A DNA stretch of 64,000 nucleotides, from NCBI GenBank assembly GCA_020638655.1, contig JACKIC010000002.1, positions 62,001-126,000 of the forward strand, given 5' to 3'. The translations under genes were made by a program, and so were the position numbers. The notes beneath the pieces were generated by a model that was given only the letters and a program-made list of their open reading frames with translations, was not told the origin of the DNA and did not search any database. Source of the DNA: Planctomycetota bacterium. GTDB lineage: Bacteria; Planctomycetota; UBA1135; UBA2386. Positions 44,132 through 53,216 of the stretch are shown piece after piece. Every line of letters begins with the position of its first letter. Positions within the stretch are counted from its first letter, which is position 1.

Positions 44132-47100
44132 ATGCGCCTCAAGAGACTCGTCGCCCGCGGCTTCAAGTCGTTCGCCGACCGCACCGAGTTCGAGTTCGAC
44201 ACGCGGCTCACGGGCATCATCGGCCCGAACGGCTGCGGCAAGTCGAACGTCGTCGACGCGATCAAGTGGGTGCTCGGCGACCAGCGCGCCAAAAGCCTGC
44301 GCGGCAGCGAGATGACCGACGTCATCTTCAAGGGCGCCGAGGGTCGGCAGGCGCTCGGCATGGCCGAGGTGACGATCACGTTCGAAGACCCAGAGGGGCG
44401 CTTCGACGGCCAGACCGAGATCGACATCTCGCGCCGGCTGACGCTCGACAAGGAGTCGTCGTATCTGCTCAACGGCAGCGAGGTGCGCCTCAAGGACGTG
44501 CGCGACGTGCTGCTCGACACGGGCCTGGGCACGAGCGGCTACTCGGTGATGGAGCAGGGCCGCATCGACGCGGTGCTGTCGGCCAACCCCGACGCGCGCC
44601 GCGCGATCTTCGAAGAGGCGGCCGGCGTGTCGCGCTTCAAGATCCAGAAGAAGGAGTCGCTGCGCAAGCTCGAGCGCACCGACCAGAACCTGTCGCGCGT
44701 CACCGACCTGCTCGAGGAGCGCGCGCGGCGCATCCGCAGCCTGCGCATCCAGGCCGGCAAGGCGCGCCGCTACCAGGAGCTGCAGGCGGCGCTGCGCGAC
44801 CTGCGCGCTGCCCTCGCGGTGCTCGACGGCCGTGTGCTGCGGCAGACCGCCAAGGCGCAGCGCGAGCGGCTCGACGAGCTGCAGGTCGAGCTGGCGTCGG
44901 CCGACGAGGGGCGCGACGTCGCCGCCGAGAAGCTGGCGGTCGCCGACGAGGCGATCACGACGCTGGCGGCGGCGCTGGCGACGGTGCAGGACGAACTGCG
45001 CGCCTGCGAGAACGAACTCACCACGCACAAGGAACGCGCCGCGACGCAGCGGCACCGCGCCGCCGACCGCCTCGAGGAGCTCGAGCGCGGCAAGCGCCGC
45101 GCCGAGGGCCTCGTCGAGCAGCGCGACGAGCGTTCGCTGGCGTTGACCATGGCGCGCGAAGAGCTCGCGCAGAAGGAGCAGGAACTCGTCGACCTGCACA
45201 AGGCGCACGAGGCGCAGCAGCTGGCGGCGCAGCAGGCGTTCGCGGCGCTGCGCATGCTGCAGCGGCAACGCGAGGAGCTGCGCGAACGGCAGCTCGAGCT
45301 GTTGCACGGCCGCACGCGCGCGCGCAACCGCGCCGCCGACGCGACCGCGAAGATCAACGCCGCCAAGGCCCGCGAGCAGCGCCTCGGCGAGCGCCAGCTG
45401 GTGCTCTCCGGCGAGGTCGGCAAGCTCGACGACGAGGTGCTGCGCTGGCAGCGCGAACTGCTCGACCTGGGCACGCGCGAGCGGCTGCTGACCGAGCGCG
45501 AGCGGCGTTCGCTCGACGACCTCGAAGGCGCGGACCGCGCCGCGGGCGAGCTCGCCGAGCAGGAGTCGAAGTTGCGCAACGAGCTGTCGGCCGCCGAGGG
45601 GCAGCGACAGGCGCTGCTGGCGATGGAAGCGCACATGGAGGGGCTCGACACGGCGCCCCGCTACGTGCTCGAGCAGCAACCGGAAGGTCTGCGCGGTCGG
45701 CTGCTCGACCTGATCGAGATCGACCTCGAACACGGCGCGGCGCTCGAGGCCGCGCTCGGCCCGTTCGTGCAGGCGCTGGTCGTGGACACGCGCGAACACG
45801 CCGCGGCGATCGTGCGCGACCTCGAGGAGAAGCGGCTGGGCCGCGTGCTGCTGCTGGTGGAGGACGCGTTCGGCGAACAGCCGCCGCGCGGCAGCCGGCT
45901 GCTGGCGCCGCCCGCCGGCGCGAGCTATCTGACCGAGCTCGTGCGCCACGTCGCCGAGGGCGGCAAGAGCGAGGCGCTGATGCGCTGGCTGCTGCGCGGC
46001 GTCGTGCTCGGCGACTTCGACATCGCCGACAGCAGCCGCGCCGACCTGTGCTTCGTCACCGGCGAAGGCACGCTCGTGTGTGGGCCGCGTATGGAAGGCG
46101 GCGCGTCGGCGGAAGGCCACGCGGGCCTCGTCGTGCGCAAGTCGCAGATCAGTCAGCTCGGCGAACGCGCCGCGGCGCTGCAGGCCCGCCTCGGCGAACT
46201 GCAGGGCGGCAAGGACCGCGTCGTCGGCCGCGTCGACCGGCTCAAGCGCGAGCTCAAGGCGATCGCCGACGCGCTGCACGTGGTGCGCACCGCGCGCCAC
46301 GGCGGCGAAGGGCAGCTGTCGCGCCTCGCGGCGCGCCGCGGCGACGTCGAACGCGAGCTCGGCGAGCTCGCGCACGAGGCCGGCGAACTGTCGCGCGCGC
46401 GCTGCGGCGCGCTGGCGACGCTGGCGACCGCGCTGTTCGACCAGTTCCTGTTGGCGCGGCGCGAAGCCGGCACGCAGACCGAAGAGGGCGACCTGTCGGC
46501 GACCATCGACGCGGCCGAGAAGTCGGCGCGCGAGCAGCAGCAGGTCGAACACGACCTCAAGGTGCGGCAGGTGGGCGCCGGCGAGGCGCGCGAGGGTCTG
46601 CTGCGGTCGATCCGGATGCACGACGAGGCGCTGCGGGACTTCGAGCGCGCGCTCGGCGAGATCGAGGATCGGCAGCGCGACGCCGAGGACGACCGCGCCA
46701 AGGCGCTCGCCGAGGAGCAGCGCCTCGAAGAACTGGCCGGCGCGCTCGAGGACCGGCTCGCCGAGCTGCAGGAGCACAAGCAGGAGCGCCAGGCGGCGCT
46801 CGACGACGGGCGTCAGTCGCGCAACGCGGTGCAACAGGAGCTGGCCGCGTGCGACCAGCGCCGCGCCGTCGCCAGCGAGGCGCTGACGCAGGCGCGCCTG
46901 GCCACCTCGGATCTCGAGCACCGCTTCACGCGCCTCGAGGAGCGGCTACGCGAGGAGACCGGCATCGAGCTGCGCCGGTGCCTCGGCGAGGTCGAGGGCA
47001 TCGGGCTCGTGCACGACCCGCTGCTGCAGGGACCGCCCGCGGCGCCCGGCATGGTCGAGTGCCTGCAGGGGCCGCCGCTGCCGCCGGCGCTGATCGCCGA

Positions 47101-47896
47101 GTGGCGCCAGCTGACGCGGCTGTGGCTGCAGGACGACTTCGACGCGCTCGCCGCGAAGAAGGAAGTGCAGGTGCTGCAGAGCCAGAAGGACCGCCTCGGC
47201 GCGGTCAACCTCGACGCCGTGCAGGAGCTCGACGACGAGGAGGGCCAGTTCGGGCACCTCGAGCAGGAGGTGCAGGACCTCAAGGAGGCGCGCCGCGCGC
47301 TGCTCGAGACGCTCAAGAAGCTCGAGGCCGAGTCGAAGCTGCTGTTCGAGCAGACGTTCCACGAGGCCCGCAAGAACTTCCAGGAGATCTTCCGCAAGCT
47401 GTTCCAGGGCGGCAAGGCCGACATGTTCCTGTCGAACATGGAGGACCTGCTCGAAGCCGGCATCGAGATCGTCGCGCAGCCGCCCGGCAAACAGCTGCAG
47501 TCGATCAACCTGCTGTCCGGCGGCGAGCGCTCGCTGACCGCGGTGGCGATCCTGTTCGCGCTGTTCAAGGTGCGGCCGAGCCCCTTCTGCATCCTCGACG
47601 AAGTGGACGCCGCGCTCGACGAGACCAACGTCGAGCGCTTCCTGCGCGTGCTGCGCGACTTCACGCACGACACGCAGTTCTGCATCGTGACTCACCACAA
47701 GCGCACCATGGCCGAGTGTCAGGTGCTCTACGGCATCACCATGCAGCACCGCGGCGTCAGCTCGCGCATCGCCGTGTCGCTCGAGCAGGTCGACAGCATC
47801 CAGGAAGGCAAGGCGACGGTCGGCGCGGGCGCCGGCGGCGCCGACCCGGCCAAGAAGCAGCGCATCGCGGGCGAAGAGGCGATCGGGTTCGAGTAG
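44132..47896 (+). CDS. smc: Chromosome segregation protein SMC
   Basis: Large ATPase that organises and segregates chromosomes with ScpA/ScpB. The 1254 residues have the N-terminal Walker A GPNGCGKSNVVDAI (near residue 31), a first long coiled coil, a hinge around residues 505-680 (ALEAALGPFVQALVVDTREH), a second coiled coil and the C-terminal head with signature LSGGERSLTAVAILFAL (near 1129) and Walker B FCILDEVDAALD (near 1152). Slightly longer than the usual 1150-1200 residues, with a short Gly/Ala tail. ATG 44132 begins at the canonical RLKRL... start. Downstream of the ATP-cone gene, probably cotranscribed. Confidence 0.96.
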   Translation: MRLKRLVARGFKSFADRTEFEFDTRLTGIIGPNGCGKSNVVDAIKWVLGDQRAKSLRGSEMTDVIFKGAEGRQALGMAEVTITFEDPEGRFDGQTEIDISRRLTLDKESSYLLNGSEVRLKDVRDVLLDTGLGTSGYSVMEQGRIDAVLSANPDARRAIFEEAAGVSRFKIQKKESLRKLERTDQNLSRVTDLLEERARRIRSLRIQAGKARRYQELQAALRDLRAALAVLDGRVLRQTAKAQRERLDELQVELASADEGRDVAAEKLAVADEAITTLAAALATVQDELRACENELTTHKERAATQRHRAADRLEELERGKRRAEGLVEQRDERSLALTMAREELAQKEQELVDLHKAHEAQQLAAQQAFAALRMLQRQREELRERQLELLHGRTRARNRAADATAKINAAKAREQRLGERQLVLSGEVGKLDDEVLRWQRELLDLGTRERLLTERERRSLDDLEGADRAAGELAEQESKLRNELSAAEGQRQALLAMEAHMEGLDTAPRYVLEQQPEGLRGRLLDLIEIDLEHGAALEAALGPFVQALVVDTREHAAAIVRDLEEKRLGRVLLLVEDAFGEQPPRGSRLLAPPAGASYLTELVRHVAEGGKSEALMRWLLRGVVLGDFDIADSSRADLCFVTGEGTLVCGPRMEGGASAEGHAGLVVRKSQISQLGERAAALQARLGELQGGKDRVVGRVDRLKRELKAIADALHVVRTARHGGEGQLSRLAARRGDVERELGELAHEAGELSRARCGALATLATALFDQFLLARREAGTQTEEGDLSATIDAAEKSAREQQQVEHDLKVRQVGAGEAREGLLRSIRMHDEALRDFERALGEIEDRQRDAEDDRAKALAEEQRLEELAGALEDRLAELQEHKQERQAALDDGRQSRNAVQQELAACDQRRAVASEALTQARLATSDLEHRFTRLEERLREETGIELRRCLGEVEGIGLVHDPLLQGPPAAPGMVECLQGPPLPPALIAEWRQLTRLWLQDDFDALAAKKEVQVLQSQKDRLGAVNLDAVQELDDEEGQFGHLEQEVQDLKEARRALLETLKKLEAESKLLFEQTFHEARKNFQEIFRKLFQGGKADMFLSNMEDLLEAGIEIVAQPPGKQLQSINLLSGGERSLTAVAILFALFKVRPSPFCILDEVDAALDETNVERFLRVLRDFTHDTQFCIVTHHKRTMAECQVLYGITMQHRGVSSRIAVSLEQVDSIQEGKATVGAGAGGADPAKKQRIAGEEAIGFE

Positions 47897-47945
47897 GTCC
47901 CGGGCGGTGGTCGCCTTTGCCGCGGTCGCGGCGTAGCGTGCGCGC

Positions 47946-49568
47946 ATGCCGCTGCGTCCCGTCGACTACCTGCACGACCCGCGCCTGAACAAGGGCACCG
48001 CCTTCACCGCCGCCGAGCGCGATGCGCTCGGCCTGCGCGGACTGCTGCCGCCGCGGGTGCTGACTCAGCACGAGCAACAGGTGCGCATCCTCGAGAGCCT
48101 GCGCCGCAAGGACAGCCCGCTCGAGCAGTACATCTACCTGGCGAGCCTGCTCGATCGCAACGAGCACCTGTTCTACCGCGTGCTCATGGAGCACATCGAA
48201 GAGGTGATGCCGATCGTCTACACGCCGACCGTCGGCGAGGCCTGCCAGCGCTTCGCGCACATCTTCCGGCGCGCGCGCGGGCTCTATGTCACCGCCGACG
48301 ACCGCGGCCGCGTCGCCGACGTGCTGCGCAACTGGCCGCATCGCGATGTCGGCATGATCGTCGTCACCGACGGCGAACGCATCCTCGGGCTCGGCGACCT
48401 CGGCGCCAGCGGCATGGGCATCCCGATCGGCAAGCTGTCGCTGTACACCGCGTGCGCCGGCGTCGCGCCGTGGCTCGGCCTGCCGATCACGCTCGACGTC
48501 GGCTGCGATCGCGACGAGATCCGCGACGACCCGCTCTACCTCGGTCTGCGCCGGGCGCGGCTGCGCGGCGCCGCCTACGACGAACTGCTCGAGGAGTTCG
48601 TGCTCGCGGTGCAGGAGGTGTTCCCGCGCGCCGTGCTGCAGTTCGAGGACTTCGCCACCGACAACGCGATCCGGCTGCTGGCGCGCTACCGCGACCGCGT
48701 CTGCTGCTTCAACGACGACATCCAGGGCACGGCGGCCGTGGCGCTCGCCGGGCTGCTGTCGGCGACGCGTCTCACCGGCCAGTCCCTGTCCGAGCAGCGC
48801 GTGCTGTTCCTCGGCGCCGGCTCGGCCGCGACCGGTATCGCCGACCTGATCGTGTCCGCGATGGTGCGCGAGGGCATGGCCGAAGCGGACGCCAGGCGGC
48901 GCTGCTGGTTCGTCGATTCGCGCGGCCTCGTGGTCGCGAGCCGGGCCGACCTCGCGGCGCACAAGCGGCCCTACGCGCACGAACACGCGCCCGCGGCGGA
49001 CCTGCTGGCCGCGGTCGAAGCGCTGCGGCCGACGGCGCTCATCGGCGTGTCGGCGCAGGCCGGCACGTTCACCGAACCCGTCGTGCGCGCGATGGCCCGG
49101 CACAACGCGCGGCCGATCGTGTTCCCGCTGAGCAACCCGACCAGCAAGGCCGAGTGCACCGCGGCGCAGGCCTACGCGTGGTCGGGCGGCGCGGCGGTGT
49201 TCGCGAGCGGCAGTCCGTTCGCGCCGGTCGAGGTCGCCGGGCGGCGCTTCGTTCCCGGCCAGGGCAACAACGCCTACATCTTCCCGGGGCTGGGCCTGGG
49301 CGCGATCGTCGCCGGCGCGCGGCGCGTCACCGACACGATGTTCTACGTCGCCGCACGCACGCTCGCCGAACTCGTCGACCAAGGCGCGCTCGAGACCGGG
49401 CTGCTCTACCCCAGGCTGTCGGGGATCCGCGAGGTCTCCGTGCGCATCGCCGTCGCCGTGGCCGAGAGCGCCTACGCCGACGGGCTCGCGACCGCGCCGC
49501 GGCCCGACGACCTCGAGGTCGCGGTGCGCGCGGCGATGTACGACGGGACCTATCCCAGCTACGCGTGA
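47946..49568 (+). CDS. NAD-dependent malic enzyme
   Basis: Oxidatively decarboxylates malate to pyruvate, linking the TCA cycle and gluconeogenesis. The 540-residue length fits the large bacterial/eukaryotic-type (MaeA/SfcA) enzyme. Markers: YTPTVGEACQRF, the substrate-site GLGDLGASGMGIPIGKL, FEDFATDNA, FNDDIQGTAAVALAG with the metal-binding Asp residues, the dinucleotide motif LFLGAGSAATGIADLI, and PLSNPTSKAECTA. ATG 47946. It is convergent with, and overlaps by 10 nt, the YcxB-like gene on the other strand. Confidence 0.94.
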   Translation: MPLRPVDYLHDPRLNKGTAFTAAERDALGLRGLLPPRVLTQHEQQVRILESLRRKDSPLEQYIYLASLLDRNEHLFYRVLMEHIEEVMPIVYTPTVGEACQRFAHIFRRARGLYVTADDRGRVADVLRNWPHRDVGMIVVTDGERILGLGDLGASGMGIPIGKLSLYTACAGVAPWLGLPITLDVGCDRDEIRDDPLYLGLRRARLRGAAYDELLEEFVLAVQEVFPRAVLQFEDFATDNAIRLLARYRDRVCCFNDDIQGTAAVALAGLLSATRLTGQSLSEQRVLFLGAGSAATGIADLIVSAMVREGMAEADARRRCWFVDSRGLVVASRADLAAHKRPYAHEHAPAADLLAAVEALRPTALIGVSAQAGTFTEPVVRAMARHNARPIVFPLSNPTSKAECTAAQAYAWSGGAAVFASGSPFAPVEVAGRRFVPGQGNNAYIFPGLGLGAIVAGARRVTDTMFYVAARTLAELVDQGALETGLLYPRLSGIREVSVRIAVAVAESAYADGLATAPRPDDLEVAVRAAMYDGTYPSYA

Positions 49569-50113
49569 GTCGGTCCGCGGCGGGCCGCCGCGGCGAGCCG
49601 CTGCGCCAGTTCGAGGAACGCGGCGCGCGCGGCGTCATCGCCGAACGCGCGCTCGGGCACGAAGAACGTCGCGGCCCGGCCGGCGATGACGATGTGCGAG
49701 CGCTCCCTGTCGATGCGCAGCACGTTGGCCCACGGCATCGACATGCACACCATGGGGTCGCGGCTGCTGATCTCGTCCTCGGTCAGCGTGACGGTGACTG
49801 GGGTCGGCGCGGTGCCCGCGACGCGCCGGATGGCGATCCGTGCGGTGATGCGCGGTACCAGCAGCAGGAGCGGCGGCAGCACCACCGCGAGCACTGCCAG
49901 CGTGATCGCGGCGAGGCCCAGAGCCTCCGGCTGCGACATCTCGGGGTCCAGCAGCGGGGGTAGGACAGCGATCACCAGCACGCCGAGCAGCGCCAGAGTA
50001 CAGGGGAACATCCAGAAGAACCGACCCAGCATGCGCCGACTCATGCGTGTGATCACGTCGACGCGTTCGCTCAGCGTGGTCTCGAAGGATACCTGCGCAA
50101 GCGGATCGGCCAT
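49559..50113 (-). CDS. YcxB-like membrane protein
   Basis: A 184-residue protein with two N-terminal transmembrane helices (FFWMFPCTLALLGVLVIAVL and a second Leu/Val-rich one), then a soluble C-terminal domain like YcxB: VTVTLTEDEISSRDPM, MPWANVLRIDRERSHIVI and FFVPERAFGD. Start 50113 (MADPLAQ) or the in-frame ATG at 50125. The long palindrome copy 2 lies only about 20 nt upstream of this start. Function of YcxB proteins is unknown. Convergent overlap with the malic enzyme gene. Confidence 0.72.
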   Translation of the reverse strand: MADPLAQVSFETTLSERVDVITRMSRRMLGRFFWMFPCTLALLGVLVIAVLPPLLDPEMSQPEALGLAAITLAVLAVVLPPLLLLVPRITARIAIRRVAGTAPTPVTVTLTEDEISSRDPMVCMSMPWANVLRIDRERSHIVIAGRAATFFVPERAFGDDAARAAFLELAQRLAAAARRGPTHA

Positions 50114-50133
50114 CGCGACGAGCATAGCCACGT

Positions 50134-50202
50134 GCGTACGGTACCGGGTACAAACCACACACGCGCGCAGCGCGTGTGTGGTTTGTACCCGGTACCGTAC
50201 GC
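50134..50202. repeat. Long palindromic repeat element, copy 2
   Basis: A perfect 33-base-pair stem (50134-50166 with 50170-50202) around the triplet GCA. Its outer left-arm block is identical over 27 bases to copy 1 (5388-5414), while the tip is GC-alternating and different. It lies between divergent genes: its right edge is 2 nt before the ATG at 50205, so any transcript starting upstream carries it directly next to the start codon. The flanking core GTACGGTACCGGGTAC contains two short palindromes. Confidence 0.9.
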
Positions 50203-50204
50203 GC

Positions 50205-50834
50205 ATGGATGGGACTCGAAGCAGCACCTGGCCGGTGAACGGGCGCACGTCGTGGCGCTGGGTGATCGGTACGGCGGTGGGGTGTCAGGCCGTGCTCGGC
50301 CTGCCGCTGGTGGTGTGTTCGTGGTTGTGTGTGCCGGCGATGGAGTGGCTGGGGGTGCTGGGGGTGTTTCCGTTCCTGATCGCTGTCTGCGCGCTGCTCG
50401 GCGGGCTGCTGGCGACGCCGTTGCGGCCCGCCTACGGCCTGCGTGCGTTCGCGTGGGGCAGCCTCGGGGTGCTGGCGTGGATCCTGTTCGGGGCGGCGGC
50501 GGCGCGGTTGCGCATGGCGACTGTGACCGCGGCGACGGAACGCGCGCGGCCGCTGATCGTCGCGATCGACTTGTTCGAACGCGATCGCGGCGCGCCGCCG
50601 GCCACGCTGCAGGATCTGGTGCCCGACTATCTGCCCGAGGTGCCGACGACTGGGCTGGTCGCGTATCCGGCGTTCGCCTACGCGCAGGCCGCGCCGTCCG
50701 GCGCCGCCGGCAGCAAGGGAGCGGGATGGCGGTTGAGCCTGCCGTGTCCGCTGCTGTTCGACTTCGACGCGCTCGTCTACCGGCCCGCGCGCGCTGGCGA
50801 GCACTCCGGGCGCTGGGTCTACGTGAACGACTGA
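50205..50834 (+). CDS. Small membrane protein with pseudopilin-like C-terminal segment
   Basis: A 209-residue protein with three or four hydrophobic helices in the first 110 residues and a soluble C-terminus. The latter includes ATLQDLVPDYLPEVPTTG, a phrase like that seen in GspG-type pseudopilins and DUF-like relatives, followed by a short beta region ending GRWVYVND. ATG 50205 lies 2 nt after the palindrome, leaving no room for a free Shine-Dalgarno; the in-frame GTG at 50235 is a possible alternative. Function unknown. Confidence 0.6.
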   Translation: MDGTRSSTWPVNGRTSWRWVIGTAVGCQAVLGLPLVVCSWLCVPAMEWLGVLGVFPFLIAVCALLGGLLATPLRPAYGLRAFAWGSLGVLAWILFGAAAARLRMATVTAATERARPLIVAIDLFERDRGAPPATLQDLVPDYLPEVPTTGLVAYPAFAYAQAAPSGAAGSKGAGWRLSLPCPLLFDFDALVYRPARAGEHSGRWVYVND

Positions 50835-50877
50835 CTGGCGGCTGGCCCCGGCCGACGCGCCCCGGCACACTGCGCCG

Positions 50878-53178
50878 ATGCCGCGTCGCACGCTCCTCGG
50901 CCTTCTCCTGCTCGCCGCCTGCGTCACCTCGGCGCCCCAGCACCCCGCGCTGCGTGCCGTCGCCGACGACCTGTCGCCCTACATCGAACGGCAGCTGCGC
51001 GAGATGGGCATGCCGGGCGCGACGATCGCGGTGCTCGACGTCGACCCGAGGACCGGCGAAGAGCGGCTCTGGGCGCGCGGCTTCGGCGAGTTCGCGCCTG
51101 CTCAGGGCGCGATGCCGGCCGACGCGGTCGGGCGCGTGGCGTCGATCAGCAAGCTGTTCACCGACACCGCGGCGATGGTGCTCGTGCAGCGCGGCCAGCT
51201 CGACCTCGACGCGCCGGTGCAGCAGTACCTGCCCGAGTTCGCGCCGCACAACCCGTTCGGGGCGCCGGTGACGCTGCGCGCGCTGATGGGACACCGGGCC
51301 GGCATCGTGCGCGAGTCACCGGTGGGCCACTACTTCGATCCGAGCGCGCCGAGCCTCGCGGCGACGGTCGCGAGCCTCAACGATACCGCGCTCGTGCACG
51401 CGCCGGGCAGCACCTACAAGTACAGCAACCCCGGCATCGGGGTGGTCGGCGAGATCGTCGCGCGCGTCACGGGCAAACCGTTCGAGGACGCGGTGCGCGA
51501 GCTGGTGTTGGCGCCGCTGCACCTGCACGACAGCGACTTCGCGCGGCGCCCCGACCTGCTTGCGCGGCAGGCGCACGGCATCATGTGGACCTACGACGGC
51601 CGCGCGATCCCGACGCCCGAGTGGCCGTTCGGCTACGCGCCCGCGGCCAACCTCTACAGCACGGCGCTCGACCTGGTGCACTTCGCGCGCAGCTGGATGC
51701 CCGACGCGACCACGCGCGTGCTCGACCCGGTGACGCAGGCGTCGATGTGGGAGCTGCCCGCGGGCAGCGAGCGCGGTTGCGGCCTCGGCTTCTTCGTCTC
51801 GTCGTTCGACGGCAACCGCATGGTGCGCCACGGCGGCGCCGTCTACGGCTTTGCGTCGACGCTGCAGGCGCTGCCCGAACAGGGCCTGGCGGTCGCGGTG
51901 ATCAGCACCAAGGACTTCGCCAACGAGGTCAGCGAGGCGATCGCCGACCGCGCGCTGCGCGCGGCGCTCGCCAACCGCCGCGGCGAGATGCTGCCGCCGC
52001 CCGCGTTCCCCGAGCCGCTCGGCGTCGCCGCCGCGCGCCAGCTCGAGGGCCACTACCGCTGCGGCGACAACTGGGTCGAGCTGAAGGAACGCGACGGCGA
52101 CCTCTACTACGACCCCAACATCGGCGTGCGCACGCGGCTGCGGCGCGCGGCCGACGGCGCGCTGATCGCCGACGACCCGCTCGGCGTCGGCGGCGCGCGC
52201 CGGTTGACGATCCTGCCCAACGGCAACCCCCACGACGGAGAGGTCGAATACGTGCGCGACGATGCCCCGCCGCCGGCGCCGCCGGACGAACTGTTGCCGC
52301 TGCTCGGTGAGTACGGCTGGGACCACGACGTGCTCGTCGTCTACGAGGACCGCGGCCAGCTCGCGGTGCTGATCGAGTGGGTCGTGCGCGACCTGCCCGA
52401 GCGCGAAGGGCCCGACCACTACCGGTTCCTACCCGGCATGTACGGCGGTGACCAGCTGGTGTTCGAACGCGACGGCGCCGGCAAGGTGGTCGCCGCGGTC
52501 GTCGGCGGCGCGCGCTTCGAACGGCGGCCCGACCCCGACGCGAACTTCCGCATCACCCCGGTGGGGGACATCGCGGCGCTGCGCGCCGCGGCCAAGCTGG
52601 CGACGCCGCCCGCGCAGCCCGCGGGGCTGCGCGCGTTCGACCTCGTCGACCTGCGCACGGTCGGCAAGAAGCTGCAGTTCGACATCCGCTACGCCACGAC
52701 CAACAACTTCCTCGGTACCAAGGTCTACGAGCAGCCGATCGCGCGCATGCAGCGGCCCGCGGCCGAGGCGCTGGCGCGCGTCAGCGAGCGGCTCAACGCG
52801 CAGGGGCTCGGGCTGCGCATCTTCGACGCCTATCGGCCATGGTTCGTGACCAAGGTGTTCGCCGACGCGACGCCCGCGGCGATGCAGCACTTCGTCGCCG
52901 ACCCCAAGCAGGGCTCGCGCCACAACCGCGGTTGCGCCGTCGACCTGACGCTCTACCACTTGGACACCGGCGAGGTGATCGAGATGCCGAGCGGCTACGA
53001 CGAGTTCACCGAACGCGCCTACCCCGACTACCCGGGCGGCACGACGCGCCAGCGGCACTACCGCGAGGTTCTGCGCCGCGCGATGCAGGAGCAGGGGTTC
53101 ACGGTCTACGAACACGAGTGGTGGCACTTCGACTTCGCCGACTGGCGTCAGTACCCCATTGGCAACGAGCCGCTGTAG
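50878..53178 (+). CDS. Lipoprotein fusing a serine hydrolase (PBP/beta-lactamase fold) to a VanX-type D-Ala-D-Ala dipeptidase
   Basis: A 766-residue protein. The lipoprotein signal LLLLAACVTS has Cys15. The first domain (about 30-380) is a class C beta-lactamase/penicillin-binding-type serine hydrolase: SISK (Ser89, Lys92), YSN (Tyr182, Asn184) and HGG (His318) in place of KTG. A beta-rich linker domain (about 385-590) follows. The last about 160 residues are a VanX/DdpX-type zinc D-Ala-D-Ala dipeptidase with SRHNRGCAVD (His682, Asp689) and EWWHFD (Glu747, His750), all zinc/catalytic positions present. Both domains would act on D-Ala-containing cell-wall stems or released dipeptide at the membrane surface. 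Intact, single-frame fusion; 43 nt after the preceding gene. Confidence 0.9.
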   Translation: MPRRTLLGLLLLAACVTSAPQHPALRAVADDLSPYIERQLREMGMPGATIAVLDVDPRTGEERLWARGFGEFAPAQGAMPADAVGRVASISKLFTDTAAMVLVQRGQLDLDAPVQQYLPEFAPHNPFGAPVTLRALMGHRAGIVRESPVGHYFDPSAPSLAATVASLNDTALVHAPGSTYKYSNPGIGVVGEIVARVTGKPFEDAVRELVLAPLHLHDSDFARRPDLLARQAHGIMWTYDGRAIPTPEWPFGYAPAANLYSTALDLVHFARSWMPDATTRVLDPVTQASMWELPAGSERGCGLGFFVSSFDGNRMVRHGGAVYGFASTLQALPEQGLAVAVISTKDFANEVSEAIADRALRAALANRRGEMLPPPAFPEPLGVAAARQLEGHYRCGDNWVELKERDGDLYYDPNIGVRTRLRRAADGALIADDPLGVGGARRLTILPNGNPHDGEVEYVRDDAPPPAPPDELLPLLGEYGWDHDVLVVYEDRGQLAVLIEWVVRDLPEREGPDHYRFLPGMYGGDQLVFERDGAGKVVAAVVGGARFERRPDPDANFRITPVGDIAALRAAAKLATPPAQPAGLRAFDLVDLRTVGKKLQFDIRYATTNNFLGTKVYEQPIARMQRPAAEALARVSERLNAQGLGLRIFDAYRPWFVTKVFADATPAAMQHFVADPKQGSRHNRGCAVDLTLYHLDTGEVIEMPSGYDEFTERAYPDYPGGTTRQRHYREVLRRAMQEQGFTVYEHEWWHFDFADWRQYPIGNEPL

Positions 53179-53216
53179 CGCGGCCGCAGCCCCTGACAGA
53201 ACCGCCGCCCGCGCCT

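Noticed and set aside
43643..46921. A 1092-codon open frame on the minus strand
   Set aside because: It lies opposite nrdR, the ATP-cone gene and smc. It is a high-GC shadow with His/Arg/Leu-rich low complexity and no domain.
50878..53178. A vancomycin-resistance cluster suggested by the VanX-like domain
   Set aside because: No vanH, vanA/B ligase, vanR or vanS genes adjacent; the domain is fused to a serine hydrolase in a lipoprotein.
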